Positions 34,188-40,102 of a stretch of DNA of 40,102 bases are shown piece by piece (the stretch's first letter is position 1; each line of letters opens with the position of its first letter). The DNA is from a virus. The stretch spans positions 1 to 40,102 of IMG/VR virus record IMGVR_UViG_3300032334_000517; one strand, 5' to 3'. Below the pieces are notes generated by a model. It saw nothing but the letters and a program-made list of their open reading frames with translations, ran no database searches and had not been told where the DNA came from. The position numbers and the translations under genes are program-made.

Positions 34188-34436
34188 TTAAGTTGAACCT
34201 TCGGCGTTGAATTGCCCCCATCGCAATGCTTCCTCCCTTGGCGGGACATCGCCTCCAAATTCCACGATCTTGTTTTTCCATTGCTTCATTAGTCTTTCGT
34301 TCATCTCGGCTTTGCCGTGTCCTCCGCATTCGCAATGCGTGACGTAGGCGTTGGCATAGCGTATCCTGAACGTCTTCACCCACGATAGTTTCTGCCAATC
34401 CATTAAGTCTTCTAACTTAATATCTTCGCATTCCAT
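34188..34436 (-). CDS. First early gene, small protein, unknown
   Basis: This 82-residue protein begins MECEDIKLEDLMDWQKLSWV and has a CECGGHG motif near residue 34. A strong AGGAGG ribosome site lies 8 bases before ATG 34436. It is the first gene after the long non-coding region and follows a possible host-type promoter. T7-like phages place host-takeover genes here, so such a role is possible but not shown. Confidence 0.7.
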   Translation of the reverse strand: MECEDIKLEDLMDWQKLSWVKTFRIRYANAYVTHCECGGHGKAEMNERLMKQWKNKIVEFGGDVPPREEALRWGQFNAEGST

Positions 34437-34485
34437 TTTCTTTTCCTCCTGTTTTTAGTTTTTAGAAGTTCGGATAGCTCCTCCC

Positions 34486-34524
34486 TTCTATAAATAAAAG
34501 TAGCGGAATATTAAAAATAGTCAA
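34486..34524 (-). promoter_or_regulatory. Possible early host-type promoter
   Basis: On the minus strand TTGACT (34524-34519) is followed after 16 bases by TACTTT (34502-34497), a fair -35 and a weak -10 box. About 50 bases later the first early gene starts. The overlapping TTATAGAA at 34493-34486 is shared with two other intergenic places and might be a phage polymerase site. Confidence 0.4.
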
Positions 34525-34769
34525 TAGGGTAAATTAAATATAAGCTTAACTAATTCTATCTATTAGGAAAAATTAAAATGAGTTTAAAATGGGGCTTTTA
34601 AAATTTGGCTATGGTCTATCTATAAGCACCTAAAACGATTTTAAATGGCATCTTTGCTCGATTTTAGGCCATATTAATAAAACTAATATTTTCGTAAAAA
34701 TGGATTAGATTTTATTATGTTTGAAATAAAAATAGTTTACCTATGTTAAATATTAATAGATGCGGAATA

Positions 34770-34849
34770 TTAACCTTATGAAATGTTAAGCTTATTAAAT
34801 GTTAACCTTGTGAAATATTAACCTTGTGAAATATTAACCTTATGAAATG
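34770..34849. repeat. Five tandem 16-bp repeats
   Basis: Plus-strand units of 16 bases start at 34770, 34786, 34802, 34818 and 34834. They are TTAACCTTATGAAATG (units 1 and 5), TTAACCTTGTGAAATA (units 3 and 4) and the divergent TTAAGCTTATTAAATG (unit 2). A partial unit follows. They could bind a protein (iteron-like) or match the short repeats beside T7 terminal redundancies. Confidence 0.92.
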
Positions 34850-35393
34850 TTATGATAGTTAATTAAAAAAAAGTTTCAAGGCATCAAATAAACTCAAATT
34901 AAAAGCGAGTTTAATAAGCTTCGATTAAAAACGTTTTAATGCTGAATGGGAGCAGATCTCGACAAGATCCCAATTCGATTAGATTAATAGACTAGTGAAA
35001 AGTAATAATGATTAATGCGTTCCCTTCTCCTTAAGTCTTTTCCCTTGGCTTTTCTTTTTTTATTGCGTCAAAAATTCTGCGATTTGAAAGCAAAAGGGGG
35101 GTAAGGGGGGGGAAACACGAAAACTTGTGCGTATATAAAGCCTTTCAAAATTTTCTACCAAAAAGTAAGGGTTTTGTAAGGAGGAGAACGGATAACCCTT
35201 AAACCGCTACGCAGGGATAGAACAGGGTAGGAGAACCCAATAATAAGGAACTTCTAATGTTTATATGTTCCATAAGCTTTAACCATATTCTATAAATACA
35301 TAATCTACCTGGAATCCTGACTCACCTTAAGTCTATAAGTAGATTTGTCTTGACATCTCTTATTATTATCTATATGTATACTACAAGTTAGCT

Positions 35394-35506
35394 TTAAGTT
35401 AACTTCAAGTATACTAATCAGTTTACTTATATATTATCTTATTAATATATTATATAATATATATTAAAGATATAACTTAAACATAATCCTTAAGTTAACT
35501 TCAAGT
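35394..35506. repeat. 17-bp direct repeat pair flanking an AT-rich stretch
   Basis: TTAAGTTAACTTCAAGT occurs at 35394-35410 and 35490-35506, 96 bases apart. Between them is a very AT-rich segment with the palindrome ATATATTATATAATATAT. The second copy continues into TTAACCTTAAG and can fold as a hairpin just after the lysozyme stop, so it may also slow transcription. Confidence 0.85.
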
Positions 35507-35511
35507 TAACC

Positions 35512-36081
35512 TTAAGCCAGTGCCAAGAACTCTTGTCTTTCCCTATCGTACCTTTTCTTAAGCCCACTACCAAATAAAGCCCACCAATTGCCTTTTACAA
35601 TTGTTCCCTTTACTACAATAGTGTCGATCCTGTCTCCGTAAGTCTTTTTGTCATACTCTTCCCTAACTTCCCTAAGCTTGTTTTGGAATTCTAAATTAGT
35701 CATTCTATTGATGATGTCTATGGTTTGAGGCTTTATGGTTTGGGATGATGTTTCAATTGGCATACCAGCAATTGAATTAAGAATAGCCCTACATCCACCT
35801 TCACCCCTAAGATGAGCAACACTCATAATACTAGCTTGGACTCCAGGGTTAGAAAACAGGATAGCTCCAGCATTAATAGCTCTTTCATTAAGAAGTTCGG
35901 ATATGCGGTTCTTAACTTCTTTGGAGTCTATTCCGTGAGCACGTACAAGCTTGTGGATAGATGGAAAGTCCTTGTGGTCTTCCCTAAAGCCGAAGTATTC
36001 CTTTTTGCCTGACTGAATGGTAAAGCCTCCTTCAGACTTCATAATGCGATCCACAATAGTGGGATCTAGTGAGAGAGACAC
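35512..36081 (-). CDS. Lysozyme-like endolysin candidate
   Basis: The product contains DRIMKSEGGFTIQSGKKEYF near its start, with the EGG motif of GH108-type muramidases. It also has SIMSVAHLRGEGGCRAILNS and a C-terminal WWALFGSGLKKRYDRERQEF typical of phage lysozymes. It would cleave the cell wall at lysis. The frame is open to GTG 36255, but the first 149 bases would lie within the upstream gene. GTG 36081 (189 residues) and ATG 36042 are alternatives, none with a good ribosome site. Position at the late end agrees with lysis. Confidence 0.65.
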   Translation of the reverse strand: MSLSLDPTIVDRIMKSEGGFTIQSGKKEYFGFREDHKDFPSIHKLVRAHGIDSKEVKNRISELLNERAINAGAILFSNPGVQASIMSVAHLRGEGGCRAILNSIAGMPIETSSQTIKPQTIDIINRMTNLEFQNKLREVREEYDKKTYGDRIDTIVVKGTIVKGNWWALFGSGLKKRYDRERQEFLALA

Positions 36082-36106
36082 GGAGGTAGATGCTAAAAGG
36101 CTAGAA

Positions 36107-36427
36107 TTACTTCTGCTTACTAGTAGGTTTTTTAGGAGCGATAGGGGCAAGTTCCATACGCACAGGGGCAGTACGGACACCACCACCAAGCTCCATAGAG
36201 GGAATCTCAAGTGCCAGTTTTTCGGTACTTGGTTGTACTTCTGAGGTTGAACCACCCTTATTAGCGGTTTGTAGCGGTTGGGGGGTATCTACCCCTTGGC
36301 TAACATTCATCGGCCCTTGTAGGGGCATCCCAGGCCCAAATTTAGGGCTTATAAAGCCTGTTTTAGTACCCTTTGGAAGAAATGGGCTAATATTGCGGAG
36401 ATCGTATTTAGATGGTTCGAGGTTCAT
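36107..36427 (-). CDS. Small proline-rich late protein, unknown
   Basis: This 106-residue protein is rich in P, S, T and G (FLPKGTKTGFISPKFGPGMP ... APIAPKKPTSKQK) and likely disordered. Its ATG overlaps the large terminase stop. Similar short, Pro-rich proteins follow terminase genes in related phages. Function unknown. Confidence 0.65.
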   Translation of the reverse strand: MNLEPSKYDLRNISPFLPKGTKTGFISPKFGPGMPLQGPMNVSQGVDTPQPLQTANKGGSTSEVQPSTEKLALEIPSMELGGGVRTAPVRMELAPIAPKKPTSKQK

Positions 36428-38082
36428 AGGGTAAGCCAGCTTTTTGGTTTAGACCTATTACCAATAGCTGATTCCATAAACTTGTCTAGCTCTTTTTGGA
36501 ACAATTCATCTTTGTGTTGTTTGTGGGCTAGTTCGGTATCCCTAGCCATAGCTTGCACCCAATAGCTTACGGCAATCGCTAGGGCATCCAATCTATCGTC
36601 TTGGGCTAGGCTACCCTTATCCCTGGTAAGCCTACTCATCTGATAAAATAGTCTATATCTAGCTAGAGTCTCACCATCCCCTTCAATGCTCTGGAAATCC
36701 TTTTCGATTACCTTTGGGTCAACAATAAGTCTGTGCTGGTTCATTACAGGCTCAAGGGTGTCGATGATTCGCTTTTCCTTTTGAGTGGAGTGGCGTACTT
36801 CTTCAATGGTGCAAGGATGGATTCTGCCGAATACAGGTTTGATAAGTTCACCAAACATTCCGTCACCAAAGTTTGCTTCGTAGATTGCGTAGTTACATCC
36901 GTGTAGCTTGGCTTGACGCACGATTGTTTCAAGTGTCTCCATTGTGTATCCAGACCTAAACCCGCCTATGTCAACTAGGAAGAGTTGTCCGTGAAGACAC
37001 TTTACGATGGCATAGGATGTTTCGTCTTTGCCTCTGCCTGACGGATCGATTGCAATAACGCATCCTTGGTATTCGGAGAACTCAGAGGACACCTGCATAG
37101 GACGATAATAAGCGTCTCCGTCAAAGCCAACATTAGGTAGATCATTAACTCTGCAATCTGGACCATTGCTCCAAACGAGGTGACTTGGACCACGTTTAGG
37201 ATCGAGAGAATGAACAATAAGGTCGCTTAGTTTTAGCGGGTAGCGGTTAGCATCTGAAAGTCTGGGGTCGAGCATAAACTGCAACGCAAACCCGCTTCGT
37301 CCGTAGCTCGATTCTCGGATTGTAAGATCTTCATCGGTGAAGCGTGTAGGTTCGGTTGTCGTTCCGCTTTGCCCATTCGATGAGGATATGTAGGGAGAAA
37401 GACGTACACCATAACGTACTCTTTGTTCTTCGCTGGGAATTCGTACTGGCCAAATACGAGCCATATAGCCTCTGCCCTCTAGCTTTTCGTAAAGGCTATT
37501 CTCAGTTTGGGGAGTACCTAGAAAGATGATTCGCCCATTAGGTTTGATAACGGCATCAAACTCTTTGACTGATTCAGCAAGCTTAATCCGCATAAGCTCA
37601 GTCTGACTATTGCCACTGGTTTCAATATCGTCAGCAATCACGATGTCGGCTCGGCTACCAGTAATCTGCCCTGTGATACCAACACTTTTTACTGAGGGAG
37701 CGTGACTAGCTGGTGCTGGTCCAACGTCAAAGCTTTCCTTGGAATTACGTTGTTCTTCCCTGGGTACAAGATGGTTTAGAACTGGTATCTCATTGATTAG
37801 TCTAAGGGTAAACGTAGTGAAGTCGCTTGCCCTGTTCTTGCTTGCCGATACTACAAGGATGTTCTTGGTTGGGTCTACCAGGAGTTGGTGACAAACAAAC
37901 GCAGAAGCGATCCAGCTTTTTCCTACTCCTCGAAAGGCTTCTACAATTTGCCTGTCAGGACCAACTTCCATTCGCTTAGCAATGTCATATTGGAGTGGTG
38001 TAGGGTCAGGAAGGTTGAGGTGCTTCCAGACAATATAAAGGAAGTTCCTAAAGTCTTTTAGTCTTGGATCTATTTGATTCAT
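36424..38082 (-). CDS. terL: Terminase large subunit (gp19-like)
   Basis: This 552-residue protein is close to T7 gp19 (586). The ATPase has Walker A EAFRGVGKSW near residue 45 and Walker B DIVIADDIE near 148. The nuclease domain begins CVIAIDPSGRGKDETSYAIV near 345, with a further acidic pair in LAQDDRLDALAIAV. It pumps and cuts concatemeric DNA. Synteny with the small terminase is broken by three small genes, as partly in T7. Confidence 0.96.
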   Translation of the reverse strand: MNQIDPRLKDFRNFLYIVWKHLNLPDPTPLQYDIAKRMEVGPDRQIVEAFRGVGKSWIASAFVCHQLLVDPTKNILVVSASKNRASDFTTFTLRLINEIPVLNHLVPREEQRNSKESFDVGPAPASHAPSVKSVGITGQITGSRADIVIADDIETSGNSQTELMRIKLAESVKEFDAVIKPNGRIIFLGTPQTENSLYEKLEGRGYMARIWPVRIPSEEQRVRYGVRLSPYISSSNGQSGTTTEPTRFTDEDLTIRESSYGRSGFALQFMLDPRLSDANRYPLKLSDLIVHSLDPKRGPSHLVWSNGPDCRVNDLPNVGFDGDAYYRPMQVSSEFSEYQGCVIAIDPSGRGKDETSYAIVKCLHGQLFLVDIGGFRSGYTMETLETIVRQAKLHGCNYAIYEANFGDGMFGELIKPVFGRIHPCTIEEVRHSTQKEKRIIDTLEPVMNQHRLIVDPKVIEKDFQSIEGDGETLARYRLFYQMSRLTRDKGSLAQDDRLDALAIAVSYWVQAMARDTELAHKQHKDELFQKELDKFMESAIGNRSKPKSWLTL

Positions 38083-38105
38083 AGCCTAGTTAATATTTAA
38101 CCTAG

Positions 38106-38279
38106 TTAACTATTAAGCAACTTAAATAAAAAAGGAACTCCTCTCTGTACAACAATGTAAAACATAAAGAAAACTTGTTCATTAATCAAGGCTAACTTGT
38201 TGATTACTAACTTCATTCCCTTGGCTACCACCACCACGCCCCTAGAGCACCCCCAGAACAAACGTTCTAATATGCTCAT
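38106..38279 (-). CDS. 57-residue hydrophobic protein before terminase
   Basis: ATG 38279 is preceded by AAGGGGGAT. The product has hydrophobic segments (GVVVVAKGMKLVI and VFFMFYIVVQRGVPFLFKLL) and basic residues between. It could be a small membrane protein. T7 has an Rz-type gene (18.5) between the terminase genes, but this one has no spanin features. Found by manual translation; frame is intact. Confidence 0.55.
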   Translation of the reverse strand: MSILERLFWGCSRGVVVVAKGMKLVINKLALINEQVFFMFYIVVQRGVPFLFKLLNS

Positions 38280-38296
38280 ATCCCCCTTAAATAACT

Positions 38297-38306
38297 GACT
38301 ATAAAC
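38297..38306 (-). promoter_or_regulatory. TTTATAG motif before the hydrophobic gene
   Basis: The minus strand reads GTTTATAGTC in the short gap after the HNH gene. It shares TTATAG with other intergenic sites (12.3, 34.5, 34.6 and 35.3 kb). A phage promoter is possible but the match is short. Confidence 0.2.
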
Positions 38307-38312
38307 AAAAAA

Positions 38313-38531
38313 CTAGTGCTTAGCCCTATTCTTTGACTTAGACATAATCCTAAGATTACGAAACGAGTTATTAAGTGGGTTACCATCCTTATGGTCAACA
38401 TCTTTGTTGCGGAGTCGTGCTTTTCCGTACTTTCGGATCATAAGCCTTCTGGCCATATTACGCCTAGCCCTACGTTTGATCTGAGCAGACGTTCCCTGGT
38501 ACTCTCGGTACTCCTTAGCGTAGTCTCTCAT
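38313..38531 (-). CDS. HNH endonuclease-like small protein
   Basis: This 72-residue, very basic protein ends VDHKDGNPLNNSFRNLRIMS followed by KSKNRAKH, the D-H ... N-x3-N-L core of HNH endonucleases of the phage NUMOD/HNH type. The N-terminal half is Arg-rich and may bind DNA. HNH proteins next to terminase genes can assist packaging or act as homing enzymes. Its ATG overlaps the previous stop. Short length leaves activity uncertain. Confidence 0.8.
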   Translation of the reverse strand: MRDYAKEYREYQGTSAQIKRRARRNMARRLMIRKYGKARLRNKDVDHKDGNPLNNSFRNLRIMSKSKNRAKH

Positions 38532-38875
38532 ATGTTAAGACCAGCATCAGAAGCATTCATTGTAGAATCGCCAATCCTAAGACTTCCTCGGTTAAAGCTG
38601 AATCTATTTGTAGTTGCTCTAGGCATCGAGGCGGGTTGCACTTGTTGTTGCTGAGCCATTGGTTGCTGTCCGTCAACATATGCTGGCATTGCTGAACTTG
38701 CTGAATTTTGCGGAATTGAAGAAGGTTCAGTAACTACATTAGCATCATTAGGTTTATAATAAAATGGACTTCCTTGTGAAAAAAGTTTACTTGTGTCTTG
38801 TCTTGCATTTTTCACGTTCCAAGTATTGGCAATAGGTTTAAGCATTGCATCCCCAAGTCCCTGCATCATACACAT
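38528..38875 (-). CDS. Small Gln/Ser/Pro-rich virion-type protein
   Basis: The chosen ATG 38875 follows the small terminase stop by four bases with AGGG eight bases upstream. The 115-residue product reads MCMMQGLGDAMLKPIANTWN, then a Q/S/P-rich middle (PMAQQQQVQPASMP), ending NRFSFNRGSLRIGDSTMNAS. An upstream start would add 22 residues inside the terminase gene. Function unknown; possibly structural. Confidence 0.65.
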   Translation of the reverse strand: MCMMQGLGDAMLKPIANTWNVKNARQDTSKLFSQGSPFYYKPNDANVVTEPSSIPQNSASSAMPAYVDGQQPMAQQQQVQPASMPRATTNRFSFNRGSLRIGDSTMNASDAGLNI

Positions 38876-38879
38876 AAAC

Positions 38880-39155
38880 TTACCCTGCCCTTTCAAACGG
38901 CAAAGCCTCTGCTTGTTTAACATTAACACCCTTAATCTCAAGGGGCTTTCCTTGGTCTTGAAAAGGAAGGGCTAGGGCTAGGTTAAACATAGGTGAAGTT
39001 TTTTCTGGCATAGCATCTATTCCGTTATCCTTCAAGAATTGTCTTGCGACATTAAGATCGGCTGGGGTTGCTTCCCCATTGTTAATGCGATCTAGCAGGG
39101 TATCCGCTACTAGTTCGTGCAGGTCTTCTAGCTTTTTCTTTAGCTCGATTTTCAC
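38880..39155 (-). CDS. terS: Terminase small subunit (gp18-like)
   Basis: Starting at GTG 39155, two bases after the holin stop triplet begins, the product has 91 residues (T7 gp18 has 89). Its segment LVADTLLDRINNGEATPADL then NVARQFLKDNGIDA is the typical DNA-maturase A pattern. It recognises concatemer DNA for packaging. The frame is open upstream to 39227, but that part lies within the holin gene. Confidence 0.9.
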   Translation of the reverse strand: MKIELKKKLEDLHELVADTLLDRINNGEATPADLNVARQFLKDNGIDAMPEKTSPMFNLALALPFQDQGKPLEIKGVNVKQAEALPFERAG

Positions 39156-39156
39156 G

Positions 39157-39375
39157 TTATAGACCAAAAATTTTACTTTTAATTGTTTCCCAAAGCGTAG
39201 TAAAGGCAAAGGTGATAGCGGTAACAATTCCTAGCCCCTTCATATAGTTACCCTCGATAACACGAAGTCGTGTGTCGTGCTTTTCAAACGTAAGCTTAAA
39301 TTCTTTTTGATTTGTTAAAACCTCTGAAAGCATACCTTCCAGTTTTCCTAAACCTCTGTGTAATTCACTACTCAT
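39157..39375 (-). CDS. Holin (gp17.5 position)
   Basis: This 72-residue protein has an N-terminal coiled-coil-like region (residues 1-42), one membrane helix (KGLGIVTAITFAFTTLW, about 46-62) and a basic tail (ETIKSKIFGL). Layout and the DTRLRVIEGNYMKG stretch match XhlA/T7-like type II holins. T7 gp17.5 (67 residues) holds the same place between virion genes and small terminase. Its ATG overlaps the stop of the giant virion protein. Confidence 0.85.
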   Translation of the reverse strand: MSSELHRGLGKLEGMLSEVLTNQKEFKLTFEKHDTRLRVIEGNYMKGLGIVTAITFAFTTLWETIKSKIFGL

Positions 39376-40102
39376 CGCACATTCTGCAATTCACTCAATA
39401 CTTCTTGAGCTTCAAGCACCTTTCCTTGTCTTCTAGCCATTACTAGTTTATCCCGCAGAACCCTATGGCCATATAGTTCTGGGTATTCTTTTAACATCTT
39501 TTCTTTAGCTGTAGCCCGATACTTACCAATAACTTTCTTTAGTTCATTGACTCTTGGACTATCCAATCCTTCAACTTGATCATCGGGAAGGGCTAAGTAC
39601 TGAGGAGAAGTAACAAGCTTGTTCAGGGCTTGGCGAAGGTCTTTGTTGCCCAGCTTAACCTGGCCTGTTAGCTCGATATACCTGTCGTAAGCTGTCTGGC
39701 CTTGCCCATTCCTATATTTGCTTAGGTCTACTCCACCGCTTTCAACAACTGGAGGCATACTGAAAGAATACCTTAAGTTGGCCAGTTCATCCATAACCTT
39801 GTCCTTTTTCTGCTCACTATAAAACAAGGGGCTAATAAAGTCTGGTCCAACGGCTTCTTGCCGTTTAATCGGTTCACCGAGAATGTTCCGTTTAGGTTCA
39901 AGCTTGTCGCTTAGCCCAGGAATCCTCTTTGTGAACATATCTAAGAATGTCCTTGCCTCACGCATAAGAGGATCGCCAGAAGGCACAGATTGGGAAACAA
40001 GACTAGGGACAACTAGAGAACCGAGCCTTGTGCTGATAAACTGAGACATCTTTCTGTCAGGTTGGTTAACTGCGTCCATTATCTGCTCAATACCAGTAAG
40101 GT
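39372..40102 (-). CDS. Large internal virion protein, C-terminal part after window joint
   Basis: This is the end of the 1286-residue gp16-position protein that begins at 3253. The part unique to this end is 39372-39979 (about 202 codons). The Met at 40079 (MDAVNQPDRKMSQ) is internal, not a start, because the same bases at 100 in the window lie inside the open frame. The C-terminus is charged and helical (KVLEAQEVLSELQNVR), consistent with a structural domain. Stop overlaps the holin ATG. Confidence 0.85.
   Translation of the reverse strand, partial: LTGIEQIMDAVNQPDRKMSQFISTRLGSLVVPSLVSQSVPSGDPLMREARTFLDMFTKRIPGLSDKLEPKRNILGEPIKRQEAVGPDFISPLFYSEQKKDKVMDELANLRYSFSMPPVVESGGVDLSKYRNGQGQTAYDRYIELTGQVKLGNKDLRQALNKLVTSPQYLALPDDQVEGLDSPRVNELKKVIGKYRATAKEKMLKEYPELYGHRVLRDKLVMARRQGKVLEAQEVLSELQNVR
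39980..40102. repeat. Terminal overlap, right copy
   Basis: Identical to bases 1-123. Removing one copy closes the genome at 39,979 bases and restores the reading frame of the large virion gene. Confidence 0.97.

Larger units (their letters stand above)
34437..35511 (-). other. Long non-coding region, probable genome-end and early control region
   Basis: No credible gene on either strand in 1.07 kb. It contains, from high to low coordinates: the 17-bp direct repeats, an AT palindrome (near 35450-35462), a plus-strand TTGACA (35350), G-runs (35095-35112), hairpins at 34948-34971 and 34924-34940, five 16-bp tandem repeats, and the early promoter candidate. It lies between the late lysis end and the first early gene, where T7 has its terminal repeats. 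Confidence 0.7.

Noticed and set aside
34770-34849. CRISPR array
   Set aside because: The 16-bp units are directly adjacent with no spacers, and there are no cas genes.
35166-35200. AAGGGTT/AACCCTT inverted repeat as a terminator
   Set aside because: Only 7 bp with a 20-base loop and no T-run in either direction.
36082-36255. Signal-anchor start for the lysozyme-like protein
   Set aside because: The hydrophobic stretch is read from bases that mainly code the overlapping Pro-rich gene, and the GTG at 36255 has no spaced ribosome site. A real extension cannot be fully excluded.
40001-40079. A gene start at 40079
   Set aside because: The Met is internal to the large virion protein once the joint is closed.

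Overview
The window is one complete genome unit of a T7-like podovirus (Autographiviridae type), assembled as a circle. The last 123 bases (39980-40102) repeat the first 123, so the unique length is 39,979 bases. The T7-type core is present: a single-subunit RNA polymerase, gp4-type primase-helicase, family A DNA polymerase, gp6-type exonuclease, gp3-type Holliday-junction endonuclease, gp2.5-type ssDNA-binding protein, portal, scaffold, capsid, tail tubes A and B, internal virion proteins and terminase. Every convincing gene is on the minus strand, so the genome reads from high to low coordinates. Protein families such as LamG, DUF932, Gp88, DUF4406 and a tyrosine integrase just upstream of the RNA polymerase resemble those of aquatic T7-like phages (cyanophages, pelagiphages). 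The host cannot be named from sequence; lipoproteins with lipoboxes suggest a Gram-negative.

Layout in transcription order. (1) 35511-34437 is a 1.07-kb AT-rich non-coding region with five tandem 16-bp repeats, 17-bp direct repeats and hairpins. It separates the late end (lysozyme) from the early genes and probably holds the physical genome ends, as in T7. (2) 34436-30464 holds small early genes with good Shine-Dalgarno sites, plus a DUF932 protein and a Gp88-like cysteine-rich protein. Two spots look like the 3' end of a tRNA gene (about 30.75 and 33.0 kb); the first lies upstream of the integrase and is an attP candidate. (3) 30461-26216 holds a possible ribbon-helix-helix protein, the integrase, two conserved small proteins and the RNA polymerase. 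(4) 26194-19024 is the replication and nucleotide module: SSB, endonuclease I, primase-helicase, DNA polymerase, a LAGLIDADG endonuclease overlapping the polymerase end, exonuclease, a DUF4406 protein, a small lipoprotein and a dNTP-diphosphohydrolase-like protein. (5) 19019-3250 is the virion module: small virion-type proteins, a LamG protein, portal, scaffold, a three-gene membrane/lipoprotein cassette placed between scaffold and capsid, capsid, a long-stem terminator, a duplicated-domain tail tube A, a tail tube B with a LamG insert, then gp13-, gp14- and gp15-like proteins. (6) From 3253 across the window joint to 39372 runs one 1286-residue gp16-position virion protein. It is followed by a holin, small terminase, a small virion-type protein, an HNH endonuclease, a 57-residue hydrophobic protein, large terminase and a lysozyme-like protein.

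The genes work as a T7 programme: host polymerase would read the early block, the phage polymerase the rest. The integrase suggests the phage may also be able to lysogenise. Many adjacent genes share ATGA stop/start overlaps, implying coupled translation.
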